A stretch of DNA of 64,000 nucleotides, from NCBI RefSeq assembly GCF_003663885.1, contig NZ_RCCE01000003.1, positions 62,001 to 126,000 of the forward strand, read 5' to 3'. The notes under the pieces are model-generated. The model had not been told where the DNA came from and did no database searches. It saw only the letters and a list, made by a program, of their open reading frames with translations. The first letter of the stretch is position 1, and every line of letters begins with the position of its first letter. Below are positions 41,544 through 50,837 of the stretch, piece by piece. Made by a program: the position numbers and the translations under genes. Source of the stretch: Litoreibacter meonggei. GTDB lineage: Bacteria > Pseudomonadota > Alphaproteobacteria > Rhodobacterales > Rhodobacteraceae.

Positions 41544-44288
41544 TCAGTTCCCCAACCTTTCCAAAAGGGCAGGAACATGGACCTGATCGGATTTGTAATT
41601 GCCGGTCAGCACATGCATCACCACGTTGACGCCAAAGCGGATGGCCAACTCGCGCTGACGCTCTCCGGCGAAACCTCGGCCCACCGGATAGCGGGGATTG
41701 CCGCGGTCGTCGCGCGCCCATGCAGCGGCCCAGTCGTTGCCGCCAATCAGCACAGGGGTCACGCCGTCGTTGAGGTCGCGGAAGGGCAAACCGTCGACGA
41801 CCTCCGCATCGGCTGGGGCGGCCTCGACCCAGATATCGCGGGAGGTGAAGCGACCGGGGAAGTCTTGCAGCAGGTAGAATGTGCGGGTCAGGACATGGTC
41901 TTGCGGGATCGGCTCAAGTGCTGGAATGTCCAACGGCGCGGCCAAAGCCTGCAACTTGCGTCCTTGCGGGGTAGACGTTCCGAAGCCCCCGATATTGCCG
42001 TCGCGGGTGTCGAACAGGATCATCCCGCCGGTGCGCAGGTAGCGGTTCAACTTGGCGTAGGCGTCTGGCGACGGGGTGGGCTGGCTTTCGGTGATCGGCC
42101 AGTACAGGATGGGGAAGAAGGCAAGCTCGTCCGTTTCCAGATCGACGGCGATGGGGTCCGCAGGTTCGACCGAGGTGCGACGGAACAAGCTAACCGACAG
42201 GCCTTTCAGCCCTTCGTTCGAAAGGCGATCCAGCCCCCTGTCGCCGGTTTTGACATAGGCCAAGGCGACCTCGGAGGTGGCTTTCAGCGCGCGGGCGTCG
42301 TCTTGAGCGCGGGATTGTTGCGGCAGTGTTGAAACTGCAATTAGGACCAGCGCGGTGGTGGCCGCGCCGCGCAGTTTGCCGGACAGCGCCAGTGACGCGA
42401 TAATGTCGATCAGCAGCAACGCAAGCGCCAACGACAGGAGCGCGCCCATTAGCGGGGTTTCCTGTGCGACGACGATGCCCTCGACTTTGGTGCCAGCGGG
42501 CCATGCGGAGGGCGCGAGCGATGCTTCGGCAGGTAGGACGTTCAGCGCGATGCGGCGATCCTCGCCTGCATAAAGACCGGGCGGCAAGTCAGGGCCGATG
42601 GGGTCTTCGGCGATGACCTCTCCCGCCACACCTGCCAGATTGCCCGCGTCACGGACCACGCCGAACGCGTCCAGCGTTTCTTCGGGGACCCATGTTGTGC
42701 CTGCCAGATCCTCGGCGGCGACTTCAGCTGGGCGGGTGGAGATTGCGAGGCGCTCCAGCATTTGCACGAACAAACCGGACAACGGCAGGGTGGACCATTC
42801 GGCGTTGGCGGTGACGTGGAACAGGATGATCTGCCCGTCGCCCAACGGCTTGCGGGTGACCAGCGGCGTGCCATCGGTCAGCGACGCGATGGTGCGCTCG
42901 GCCAGATCGGGGTCAGGCTGCGCCATCACTTGCGAGCTGACTTGAACGTCATCGGGAATGTTCAGGCCGAAGAACGGACTGTCGCGGGTGAACGCGCGCA
43001 GGGCTTTCGGCTCGCCCCATGACATGGCCCCACCGATGCTGCGGCCGCCCGCGCGCAGGCGCACAGGCATCAGCGGGTCGTTGCTTTCGATGTCAGCGGC
43101 GGCGGTGCGGGGGCCTGCGAAGCGGACCAGCATGCCGCCCTCGTCGGTCCAGTCCAGAAGGTCGTCGCGCTCGGCGCCGGAAACGGTGGCGATATCGGCC
43201 AACACCAGCACGTCAGGACTGGCGAGCAACATGTCCTGCAACGCGCCTTCGATCAGGTCGGCGGTCGGTACCAGCGCCTTGTTGAGATAGTAAAGCGGCG
43301 ACAGCAGGTCCTGCGCCTCTTGATCGTTGCGGGCTGACAGAAGCCCCACTTCACGGCGTTTCAGGGCGTCGTCGGTGAGCGTCACAGCACCTGCGGAACG
43401 GGCGCCTTGCACCTCGAACCGGTTGACGCGGTTGCGCAGTTCAGTGGGCAGATCGAGCAGGATTTCCGCCTGATCCGCACCGATGGTGAAGGAGGCGGTG
43501 GCGGTGGCCAATTCCTGCTCCGTCCCGTTCGGGTCGGGGCCGATGGCGGATATGGTGATGTCGCGGGCGTTGGCGGCAGGGCTGCGCAACGCGGTGACCG
43601 AGATGCGACCGTCTTTGAACACGGCGGGTGTCAGGGCGTAGACGGGGCGCGGGGTCTCGATGACGGTGACTGTGCCGTTGTCGTTGAACGTCGCCAGCAG
43701 GTCGGCTCGGCTGTCTCGGGCGAGGCCATCCGAGAACCAGATCGTCTCAAACGCGGTGTCGCCAAGGCGGGTTTGCCAGACGGCGAGCGTGTCCGCATCC
43801 GGCTCCCATGCGCGGGGTTGAACCCCAGCGAGCGTTGCGGCGACGGTGTCTGCGGACTGGAAGGTTAGCTCGCCTGCGGGCGGGTCGGACAGCACGGCGA
43901 TGGCGGCGGGACGGCCTTCGCGAGCGGCTTCGGCCAGCAGTTCCTCGACGCGGGCAGTGCGGGCGGGCCAGTCGCGGGCGCTGGCCCAAGAGCCGTCCAT
44001 TGCGATCAACAGCGGGCCGGACCCTGCGCGGTCTTCTTCGGGGTTCAGGACGGGGCCTGCGAAGCCGATGATAAACGCCGCGACGGCGAGCATACGCAGC
44101 AGCAGCAACCACCACGGGGTCGTGTCGGTTTGGGTCTCGTCGTCGTTCAGGCCCAGCAGCAGCGCGATGCCCGGAAAGCGGCGCTTGATCGGTGCAGGCG
44201 GCACCGCGCGCAGCAGCCACCACAGGATCGGCAGGATCGCGAGGGCAGCCAGCAAAATTGGCGTAGTGAAGGCGAGGTTGGCGATCAT
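41544..44288 (-). CDS. BatA/DUF4159 double-domain membrane protein
   Basis: The 914-aa protein begins with the aerotolerance-regulator N-terminal domain (LAFTTPILLAALAILPILWWLLRAVPPAP, the two-helix Bat motif). It has a VWA-like region, a further membrane segment at about 655-690, and ends in a DUF4159 domain (ILYWPITESQPTPSPDAYAKLNRYLRTGGMILFDTRDG). ATG 44288 (MIANLAF) overlaps the DUF58 stop in ATGA; the frame opens further upstream. It should be an inner-membrane, periplasm-facing component working with the MoxR ATPase. Specific role unknown. Confidence 0.87.
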   Translation of the reverse strand: MIANLAFTTPILLAALAILPILWWLLRAVPPAPIKRRFPGIALLLGLNDDETQTDTTPWWLLLLRMLAVAAFIIGFAGPVLNPEEDRAGSGPLLIAMDGSWASARDWPARTARVEELLAEAAREGRPAAIAVLSDPPAGELTFQSADTVAATLAGVQPRAWEPDADTLAVWQTRLGDTAFETIWFSDGLARDSRADLLATFNDNGTVTVIETPRPVYALTPAVFKDGRISVTALRSPAANARDITISAIGPDPNGTEQELATATASFTIGADQAEILLDLPTELRNRVNRFEVQGARSAGAVTLTDDALKRREVGLLSARNDQEAQDLLSPLYYLNKALVPTADLIEGALQDMLLASPDVLVLADIATVSGAERDDLLDWTDEGGMLVRFAGPRTAAADIESNDPLMPVRLRAGGRSIGGAMSWGEPKALRAFTRDSPFFGLNIPDDVQVSSQVMAQPDPDLAERTIASLTDGTPLVTRKPLGDGQIILFHVTANAEWSTLPLSGLFVQMLERLAISTRPAEVAAEDLAGTTWVPEETLDAFGVVRDAGNLAGVAGEVIAEDPIGPDLPPGLYAGEDRRIALNVLPAEASLAPSAWPAGTKVEGIVVAQETPLMGALLSLALALLLIDIIASLALSGKLRGAATTALVLIAVSTLPQQSRAQDDARALKATSEVALAYVKTGDRGLDRLSNEGLKGLSVSLFRRTSVEPADPIAVDLETDELAFFPILYWPITESQPTPSPDAYAKLNRYLRTGGMILFDTRDGNIGGFGTSTPQGRKLQALAAPLDIPALEPIPQDHVLTRTFYLLQDFPGRFTSRDIWVEAAPADAEVVDGLPFRDLNDGVTPVLIGGNDWAAAWARDDRGNPRYPVGRGFAGERQRELAIRFGVNVVMHVLTGNYKSDQVHVPALLERLGN

Positions 44289-45190
44289 GATGCCCCCCGC
44301 TCCAGCGATTGGTAGAGCCACAGCAGCGCCTTGACCGCCGGATCATTGGTGTGATGGCACATGTAGCGCCAGCCGGTTTTGCGGGCCAAGTCCTGCAATT
44401 GCGCTTTGCGCGCGGCGAGGCGGTCAAGGTAGGCGTCGCGCAGGGAATTAGCCTTCAAGGTCTCGAACTTAATCGCACCCGACATGCTCTCGAACACGGT
44501 GCGGCCGTCATAGGGGAACGCTTCCTCGTCGGGATCGAGTATTTGGACCAACGCACCGCGTACACCGTGATCGGTGGCGGAGGTCAACGCTTCCGCGACC
44601 TTGGACGGGTCGCCCAGAAAGTCGGAGATGAACACCGCGCGCGAACCAGCAGGCAGGATGCGGGCGTTGGGCGTGCCGTAGTCGGCCTCGCCCTGCGCGT
44701 TCATCAAATGGCGGGCGACGCGGGTAAGTTGCTCCTCGCCCCTGCGCGGCGGGGTGCCGCGATCCGCAAGGCCGAAACGCTCGCCGCCCTTGTTCAACAG
44801 CACGCAGAGCGCCATGGCAATGACGCGGGCGCGGTGGCCTTTGGCGGGGCGGTCCTTGCCGCCTGTGAACGACATCGACATAGCGTCGTCGACCCAAAGC
44901 ATCACCGATTGTGCGGCTTGCCATTCCTTCTGGCGTACAAAAGTCGCGTCGGAGCGACCGGAACGGCGCCAGTCAATATCACGCAGCCCGTCGCCATGTT
45001 GCGAGGGGCGGTATTGCCAGAACTCGTCGCCCATGCCCGCGCGTTTGCGGCCATGCTCCCCCAAAAGAACCGTCGACGCCAAATGGTCCGCCTGCGCCAG
45101 AAGCGCGGGGAACGCGCTGGCATGCGCCTCAGCACGGTGCCGGAGGCTGGCGGGTGTGGACGCCGGATCGTTGGGGGAAGGCTGGGTCAC
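44285..45190 (-). CDS. DUF58 domain protein of the MoxR cluster
   Basis: This 301-aa soluble protein shows the DUF58 signature RPSQHGDGLRDIDWRRSGRSD with the following VRQKEWQ, and a VWA-like fold (VMLWVDDAMSMSF). DUF58 proteins are the standard partners of MoxR AAA+ ATPases and are thought to be adaptors. Four-base ATGA overlaps join it to moxR upstream and to the BatA/DUF4159 gene downstream. Confidence 0.9.
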   Translation of the reverse strand: MTQPSPNDPASTPASLRHRAEAHASAFPALLAQADHLASTVLLGEHGRKRAGMGDEFWQYRPSQHGDGLRDIDWRRSGRSDATFVRQKEWQAAQSVMLWVDDAMSMSFTGGKDRPAKGHRARVIAMALCVLLNKGGERFGLADRGTPPRRGEEQLTRVARHLMNAQGEADYGTPNARILPAGSRAVFISDFLGDPSKVAEALTSATDHGVRGALVQILDPDEEAFPYDGRTVFESMSGAIKFETLKANSLRDAYLDRLAARKAQLQDLARKTGWRYMCHHTNDPAVKALLWLYQSLERGAS

Positions 45191-46194
45191 GCGGCGGCTT
45201 TCCGTTGACCTGTTTGGGCAGCAACATCCGCGATGACGTCAGACAAAACGCGGCCTTCGGCGCGGGCGGCGAAGCTGAGGGCCATGCGGTGCGACAGGAC
45301 CGGATCGGCCAGTGCCAGCACGTCGTCGGAGGATGGCGCAAGGCGACCTTGCAGCAAAGCGCGGGCGCGGACGGTGAGCATTAAAGCTTGCGCAGCGCGG
45401 GGACCGGGGCCCCATGAGACGGTTTCGCGGACAAGGTCAGTGGCTTCCGCCTCGTCAGGGCGGCAGGCGCGGACGAGGTCGAGGATGTGTTCGACCACCG
45501 CGTCGCCCACCGGCATGCGGCGCACGAGGGTTTGCGCGGCGATCAACTCCTCGCCGGTGAACACGGCGGTCGATTTGGCGGATGCGATGCCTGTGGTGGC
45601 CAGCAGGATATCGCGTTCTGTGGCACGGTCGGGATAGTCGACGTTGATTTGCAATAGGAAACGGTCAAGCTGGGCCTCTGGCAACGGATAGGTACCTTCC
45701 TGTTCCAGCGGATTCTGGGTCGCCAGAACATGGAACGGCGCGGGCAAGGCGTGGTCGGTACCTGCCACGGTGACGGAGCGTTCCTGCATCGCCTGCAACA
45801 ATGCGGACTGTGTGCGAGGCGAGGCGCGGTTGATCTCGTCGGCCATCAGCAGTTGCGCAAAAATCGGGCCTTCGATGTAGCGGAAAGCGCGGGTGCCGTC
45901 GTCGGCGGTCTCCAACACCTCGGAGCCGATGATATCGGCGGGCATCAGGTCGGGCGTGAACTGCACACGGTTGGCACTTAGGCCCATCACGGTGGACAGC
46001 GTGTCCACCAGCAGCGTTTTGCCCAAGCCCGGCAGGCCCATCAGCAACGCATGACCACCGGACAGCATGGCGACCAGCGAAAGGTCCACCACATCTTGCT
46101 GGCCGATGATCTGCTGCCCGATACTTGCGCGGGCCGCATCAAGCTTCTCCACGAGGGTTTCAATATCTTTTACCATTTCTTGCGCGTCGGCCAT
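45187..46194 (-). CDS. moxR: MoxR family AAA+ ATPase
   Basis: The 335-aa ATPase has Walker A GLPGLGKTLL, Walker B LLMADEINRASPRTQSALLQAM, sensor motif ATQNPLEQEGTYPLPEAQLDRF and the C-terminal lid. MoxR ATPases act as chaperones for assembly or metal insertion of enzyme complexes together with VWA proteins. It is the first gene of a four-gene overlapping minus-strand operon. The 66-bp spacer to DUF1285 carries both divergent promoters. Confidence 0.94.
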   Translation of the reverse strand: MADAQEMVKDIETLVEKLDAARASIGQQIIGQQDVVDLSLVAMLSGGHALLMGLPGLGKTLLVDTLSTVMGLSANRVQFTPDLMPADIIGSEVLETADDGTRAFRYIEGPIFAQLLMADEINRASPRTQSALLQAMQERSVTVAGTDHALPAPFHVLATQNPLEQEGTYPLPEAQLDRFLLQINVDYPDRATERDILLATTGIASAKSTAVFTGEELIAAQTLVRRMPVGDAVVEHILDLVRACRPDEAEATDLVRETVSWGPGPRAAQALMLTVRARALLQGRLAPSSDDVLALADPVLSHRMALSFAARAEGRVLSDVIADVAAQTGQRKAAA

Positions 46195-46260
46195 GTGACA
46201 ACTCCCTCGGGGCGGCTATACTCAATGTAGGTATAAAGGCAGATATGACGGAATAAGAGA

Positions 46261-46848
46261 ATGGCAAAAGAAACCGATGCACAAAAGGTTGAGGTGCCTT
46301 CGGCGGAAAGCATCGCAGCCGCTGCGCAAGAAGGTGCCAAAGGCGGAATGCCGCCAGTAGACAAGTGGAACCCGCCGTTCTGCGGCGATCTGGATATGCG
46401 CATCGCGCGGGACGGGACGTGGTTCTATTTGGGGACGCCCATCGGACGGCCGGGCTTGGTGAAGCTGTTTTCGTCTATCATTCGCAAGGACGGGGATGAT
46501 TACTTCCTTGTGACCCCCGTCGAGAAGGTCGGCATCACGGTGGATGACGCGCCCTTCGTGGCGCTGGATTTCAACGTCACCGAAGAGGCTGAGGACCAAA
46601 AGCTGCATTTCGAGACCCATGTGGGCGACACCTTCGTCGCCGGACCTGAGCATTCGATCCGCGTGGCCTATGATGATGACGGGGAGCCGTCACCTTATGT
46701 GCTGGTGCGGCGCAATCTGGAGGCGTTGATTGATCGCAAAAGCTTCTATCGGCTGGTTGATCTGGGCGTTCATCGCGATGGTTGGTTCGGCGTGTGGTCG
46801 GACGGTGAATTTTTCCCGATAATCCGCTCCGAGGCGCTGGAAACCTAG
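46261..46848 (+). CDS. DUF1285 family protein
   Basis: The 195-aa cytoplasmic protein matches DUF1285: PPFCGDLDMRIARDGTWFYLGTPIGRPGLVKLFSSIIRKDGDDYFLVTPVEKVGI and the C-terminal DRKSFYRLVDLGV...WFGVWSDGEFFPI. The family has no known reaction. In alphaproteobacteria it is normally next to moxR, as here, but divergently oriented. RBS is modest (AAGAGA directly upstream). Confidence 0.9.
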   Translation: MAKETDAQKVEVPSAESIAAAAQEGAKGGMPPVDKWNPPFCGDLDMRIARDGTWFYLGTPIGRPGLVKLFSSIIRKDGDDYFLVTPVEKVGITVDDAPFVALDFNVTEEAEDQKLHFETHVGDTFVAGPEHSIRVAYDDDGEPSPYVLVRRNLEALIDRKSFYRLVDLGVHRDGWFGVWSDGEFFPIIRSEALET

Positions 46849-47005
46849 TCACACACGTGTGATCGCGCATATCCTTACCCTGCGTTTCAAAGGCTTACGG
46901 GCCTTAACGCGCACAGGCGCACACTGGACGTGCGTTTGCACGCTATTTCGACGCGCGCCAGCCAGCTACTGTTTTCAATATATACACCTCGCCAAAGGCC
47001 CCACT
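46849..47005. other. Spacer between DUF1285 and DUF2798 genes
   Basis: 157 bp without a supported gene. A short CACACGTGTG palindrome lies just past the DUF1285 stop. The downstream reading frame is open through the spacer, but the DUF2798 homology begins only at 47006. Confidence 0.4.
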
Positions 47006-47281
47006 ATGACCCGCTCCCTGTTGGCTCATTTGCTTTTCAGCGCCGTTACGTCGGCTTTGATGTCCTCGCTGGTCTGCGGGGTCGCGACCTATCGCATGGT
47101 TGGCGCGTCCGCTGCCTTCATGCATGTCTGGTCAGGAGCATGGTTTTTCGCGTGGCCAATCGCGTTTGTCGTGCTTGTCAGCATAGGGCCATTGGTGCGG
47201 AAAACTGTGTATCGCGGCTGCAAATGCCCGATGGCCGTGCCAGTGGATCAGGCAGAGGAACCGAACCGCATCACCCGCTAA
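47006..47281 (+). CDS. DUF2798 small membrane protein
   Basis: A 91-aa inner-membrane protein with two helices (about residues 8-30 and 42-65; LLFSAVTSALMSSLVCGVATY and WSGAWFFAWPIAFVVLVSIGPLVR), the DUF2798 pattern with the PIAFPxxxxxxPxxR-like end. The C-terminal tail has two Cys (GCKCP). Function unknown. ATG 47006 is the start of homology. Its 3' end overlaps the convergent GNAT gene by 11 bp. Confidence 0.75.
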   Translation: MTRSLLAHLLFSAVTSALMSSLVCGVATYRMVGASAAFMHVWSGAWFFAWPIAFVVLVSIGPLVRKTVYRGCKCPMAVPVDQAEEPNRITR

Positions 47282-47780
47282 ACGCGGGATGGAATCGCAC
47301 CTCTCCCACCGGGTCCGGCCCTGCGAAGCGCAGCACTTGGATGAAGCGACTTTGCTCACCCTGATAAGTCAACGCAGGGGTGTTTACGAAACCGAAGCGG
47401 CTGTAATAGTTCGGGTCACCCGCCAGCACGCAACCTTGTGCGCCGTCGCGCTGCAAATGGGCGAGGCCGTCTTGAATGAGCTGACTGCCAATCCCGTGCC
47501 CTTGGCGATCTGCCCGCACGGCAATCGGGCCAAGCGCGAACCACCCCGGAAGCGCCCCAACCGCCGCGGGTGAGAACGCGACATGACCGACGATTTCACC
47601 GTGCTCTGTTGCGACGGTGGACAGCGTCAATGCCGAGGCCGTCCGCAATGCGTCAATCAGTGCGCCTTCCGTTCCGTCGCTGAAAGCCTTCGGGCGAAAT
47701 GCCTCCTCGGTCAGGATGCGGATGGTTTGCGCGTCATCGGACCGCTCAGGCCGCAAGGTTACGTCTGCAAGCCCGCTCAA
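47271..47780 (-). CDS. GNAT family N-acetyltransferase (YhbS-like)
   Basis: The 169-aa enzyme has a GNAT fold: VTLRPERSDDAQTIRILTEEAF, the beta4 strand LGPIAVRADRQGHGIGSQLI with the acetyl-CoA pyrophosphate loop (Q/R-x-x-G-x-G/A), and the LAGDPNYYSRFGF motif typical of YhbS-like members. The start is TTG 47780, whose TTGA overlaps the polA stop, with GAGG just upstream. The substrate is unknown. It is probably translated by coupling to polA. Confidence 0.82.
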   Translation of the reverse strand: MSGLADVTLRPERSDDAQTIRILTEEAFRPKAFSDGTEGALIDALRTASALTLSTVATEHGEIVGHVAFSPAAVGALPGWFALGPIAVRADRQGHGIGSQLIQDGLAHLQRDGAQGCVLAGDPNYYSRFGFVNTPALTYQGEQSRFIQVLRFAGPDPVGEVRFHPAFSG

Positions 47781-50563
47781 TGCGCCTCGGCCCAGTTCGC
47801 GCCCTGCCCCGCATCAACGACCAGCGGCACGTCGAACTTCACCGCAGGGTCAGAGGCGTTTTCCATGATACCGCGCACGACTTCGATGGTTTGATCGACC
47901 GCACCTTCCGGCACCTCGAAGATCAGTTCGTCATGCACCTGTAGCAGCATTTTGCAGGGCAAATCCTTGATCGCGTCCGGCATCTGGATCATTGCACGAC
48001 GGATCACGTCAGCCGCAGTGCCTTGTATCGGCGCGTTGATCGCCGCGCGCTTGGAGAAGCCCGCACCCGGTCCCTTGGCGTTGATTTCCGGCGTGTTGAT
48101 TTTGCGACCGAACAGCGTCTGGACGTAGCCGTGGTCTTTGGCGAACTGGATGGTCTCGTCCATATAGGTGCGAATGCCGGGGAAGCGCTCGAAGTAGCGG
48201 TCGATGAAGCCCTGCGCCTCGGCCCGCGGGATGCGCAGGTTGCGGGCCAGCCCGAAGCCGGAGATGCCGTAGATCACCCCGAAATTGATCGCCTTGGCCT
48301 TGCGGCGCACGTCTGGGGTCATCTCGTCCAGTGGCACGTCGAACATCTCCGACGCGGTCATCGCGTGGATGTCTTGGCCGTCTTTGAAGGCCTGTTTCAG
48401 CGCATCGATGCCCGCGACATGGGCGAGGATGCGCAGTTCGATCTGGGAATAGTCGAGCGAAACAAGCACATTGCCCTGCTCGGCCACGAACGCCTCGCGG
48501 ATGCGGCGGCCTTCCTCGGAGCGGACGGGGATGTTTTGCAGGTTCGGGTCGGTCGAGGCGAGACGGCCGGTATTGGCCCCCGCGATAGAATAGCTTGTGT
48601 GGACCCTGCCGGTGTCGGCGTTGATGTGGGTTTGCAGCGCGTCGGTGTAGGTCGATTTCAGCTTCGAGAGCTGCCGCCAGTCCAGTACCTTGCCCGGCAG
48701 CTCGTGCTCGGTCGCAAGGTCTTCGAGGATATCGACGCCGGTGGAATAGGCCCCCGTCTTGCCCTTTTTGCCGCCTGGAAGTTCCAGCTTATCGAACAGG
48801 ATCTCACCCAGCTGCTTGGGCGAGCCTACGTTGAAGTCCTGCCCTGCAAGTTCGTGAATCTCGGCCTCAAGCCCCGCCATTTTCTGCGCGAACGCGTTGG
48901 ACATTCGGCTGAGCGTGTCGCGGTCGACTTTGACGCCGTTCCGCTCCATCTGCGCCAGCACGGGAACCAAGGGGCGCTCCAGCGTCTCATAGACTGTGGT
49001 GACGCCCTTCTCGTGCAGTTGCGGCTTCAATACCTGCCACAGGCGTAAGGTGATATCGGCGTCTTCGGCAGCGTAAGGCGTCGCCTCGTCAATCGGTACG
49101 CGGTCAAATGTGATCTGGCTTTTGCCCGTGCCCAGCAGCGATTTGATCGGGATCGGCGTGTGGCCAAGATAGCGCTCCGACAGCGCGTCCATGCCGTGAT
49201 TGTGCAGGCCCGCGTGCTGCGCGTAACTGATCAGCATGGTATCGTCGAACGGTGCCACGTTCACACCGTAGCGGTGGAAAATCTTGGCGTCGTATTTCAT
49301 GTTCTGACCGATTTTGAGGATGCTTTCGTCCTCCAGCATCGGCTTGAGCAGGTCGAGCGCCTCTTGCAGCGGCATCTGCCCTTCCGCAGGTGCGTCAGAG
49401 CCGAACAGGTCGTCGCTGCCGTCTTTGTGGGCCAGCGGGATGTAGCAGGCATGACCCGCGTTCACGCAGAGCGAAATGCCGACGAGATCGACGATCATTT
49501 CGTTCAGGCCGGTGGTTTCGGTGTCGACGGCGACATGGCCATGCTCGTAAGTCAGGTCGATCCACTTTTGCAGGGCGCCCGCGTCGCGCACGGTTTCGTA
49601 GGTCGCGTCCTTCAGATCGGGCATTTCCGGCGCGTCAGCGGCGGGCGGGGCGACGTCTTCGATGACAGGGGCTTCCGCGCCGAGTTTTTCAGCAATGCGC
49701 TTGGACAGCGTGCGGAATTCCATTTCAGCGAGGAAGCTCAGCAGTCTGTCAGGATCAGGCTCGCGGACCTCCAGATCGTCGATCGAGAATGTCAGCGGTG
49801 TGTTTTCGTCCAACTGCACGAGGCGTTTGGACAGCTCGATCTGCGCGCGGTGCTCGATCAGGGTTTGGCGGCGCTTGGGTTGTTTGATTTCCTCGGCACG
49901 GTCGAGCAGTTCTTCCAGCGTGCCGTATTCGTTGATCAACAGCGCCGCCGTCTTGACGCCAATGCCCGGCGCACCCGGCACGTTGTCGACGCTGTCGCCG
50001 GCAAGTGCCTGCACATCGACCACACGGTTCGGGCCGACACCGAATTTCTCCTCGACGCCCTCGACGTCGATCACTTTGTTCTTCATGGCGTCGAGCATTT
50101 CGACGCCGCCGCCGACCAGCTGCATCAAGTCCTTATCGCTGGAAATGATGGTGCAGCGGCCACCGAGTTCGCGCGCTTGCACGGCCAGCGTCGCAATGAT
50201 GTCGTCGGCTTCGTAGCCTTCCATCTCCTCACAAGCGATGTTGAAGGCAATCGTCGCTTCGCGGGTCAGCGGCATCTGCGGGCGCAAATCCTCGGGCATG
50301 GCCTCGCGGTTGGCTTTGTAGAGGTCGTACATATCGTTGCGGAACGTATGCGATCCCTTGTCGAAAATCACCGCCACATGGGTCGGCGCGTCGGAGCCGT
50401 TGTTACCCTCGACATAGCGCTGGAGCATGTTGCAAAAGCCCGCGACCGCCCCGATGGGCAACCCGTCGGATTTACGCGTGAGCGGTGGCAGGGCATGGTA
50501 GGCGCGGAAGATGAAGGCAGAGCCGTCGATCAGGTGCAGATGGCAGCCCTTGCCAAACGCCAC
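47777..50563 (-). CDS. polA: DNA polymerase I
   Basis: The 928-aa PolA has three domains: a 5'-3' exonuclease (residues about 5-290, GSAFIFRAYHALPPL, SSDKDLMQLV), a 3'-5' exonuclease (about 325-520) with metal residues intact (VAVDTETTGLN), and the family A polymerase (about 550-928) with LASTDPNLQNIPVR, LVSLDYSQIELRILAH and LLQVHDELIFE. It should be fully active in Okazaki-fragment maturation and repair. The start is GTG 50563, overlapping the TAG of the zinc-finger gene by one base; GAGGG lies 10 nt upstream. Confidence 0.96.
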   Translation of the reverse strand: MAFGKGCHLHLIDGSAFIFRAYHALPPLTRKSDGLPIGAVAGFCNMLQRYVEGNNGSDAPTHVAVIFDKGSHTFRNDMYDLYKANREAMPEDLRPQMPLTREATIAFNIACEEMEGYEADDIIATLAVQARELGGRCTIISSDKDLMQLVGGGVEMLDAMKNKVIDVEGVEEKFGVGPNRVVDVQALAGDSVDNVPGAPGIGVKTAALLINEYGTLEELLDRAEEIKQPKRRQTLIEHRAQIELSKRLVQLDENTPLTFSIDDLEVREPDPDRLLSFLAEMEFRTLSKRIAEKLGAEAPVIEDVAPPAADAPEMPDLKDATYETVRDAGALQKWIDLTYEHGHVAVDTETTGLNEMIVDLVGISLCVNAGHACYIPLAHKDGSDDLFGSDAPAEGQMPLQEALDLLKPMLEDESILKIGQNMKYDAKIFHRYGVNVAPFDDTMLISYAQHAGLHNHGMDALSERYLGHTPIPIKSLLGTGKSQITFDRVPIDEATPYAAEDADITLRLWQVLKPQLHEKGVTTVYETLERPLVPVLAQMERNGVKVDRDTLSRMSNAFAQKMAGLEAEIHELAGQDFNVGSPKQLGEILFDKLELPGGKKGKTGAYSTGVDILEDLATEHELPGKVLDWRQLSKLKSTYTDALQTHINADTGRVHTSYSIAGANTGRLASTDPNLQNIPVRSEEGRRIREAFVAEQGNVLVSLDYSQIELRILAHVAGIDALKQAFKDGQDIHAMTASEMFDVPLDEMTPDVRRKAKAINFGVIYGISGFGLARNLRIPRAEAQGFIDRYFERFPGIRTYMDETIQFAKDHGYVQTLFGRKINTPEINAKGPGAGFSKRAAINAPIQGTAADVIRRAMIQMPDAIKDLPCKMLLQVHDELIFEVPEGAVDQTIEVVRGIMENASDPAVKFDVPLVVDAGQGANWAEAH

Positions 50564-50742
50564 TAGACCTTGCCCTCAAAATCCTTGTGGACGATCTTTT
50601 TGTCGCAATAGGGGCATTCCACGAAGCCGGTATCGGCAGGGATTTGCAGCCAGACGCGCGGGTGGCCCAATGCCCCTTCGCCGCCGTCACACGCGATGCG
50701 CATGGTGTCCACAATTTCGATCTCAGGGGCAGCAGTGGCCAT
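50563..50742 (-). CDS. Small zinc-finger protein (zf-CHCC / NDUFS6-like)
   Basis: A 59-codon gene translating to [20 protein letters not shown], then [25 protein letters not shown] and ending FEGKV. The Cys-(x)-His-(x)-Cys-x-x-Cys pattern (RIACDG, GHPRV, ECPYC) is the zf-CHCC zinc site found in complex I subunit NDUFS6 and in short alphaproteobacterial homologues. Its TAG overlaps the polA GTG by one base, so the two genes are coupled. It is below the usual length cut-off and easily missed. Confidence 0.88.
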   Translation of the reverse strand: MATAAPEIEIVDTMRIACDGGEGALGHPRVWLQIPADTGFVECPYCDKKIVHKDFEGKV

Positions 50743-50837
50743 GGTGTATCGTCCCGTTTCAAGAGTAAATCAGAGGCCGCAATCATAACGCCCTCGCTCG
50801 CCCCTACAAGTGCCGAAAATCGTCGGCTAAACGTCTG

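Noticed and set aside
46859-47005. N-terminal extension of the DUF2798 protein
   Set aside because: The 49 extra residues are not membrane-like and lie before the family's start; ATG 47006 fits the domain.
49160-50566. 468-codon and other long frames antisense to polA
   Set aside because: All three PolA domains are intact on the minus strand; the antisense frames are shadows.
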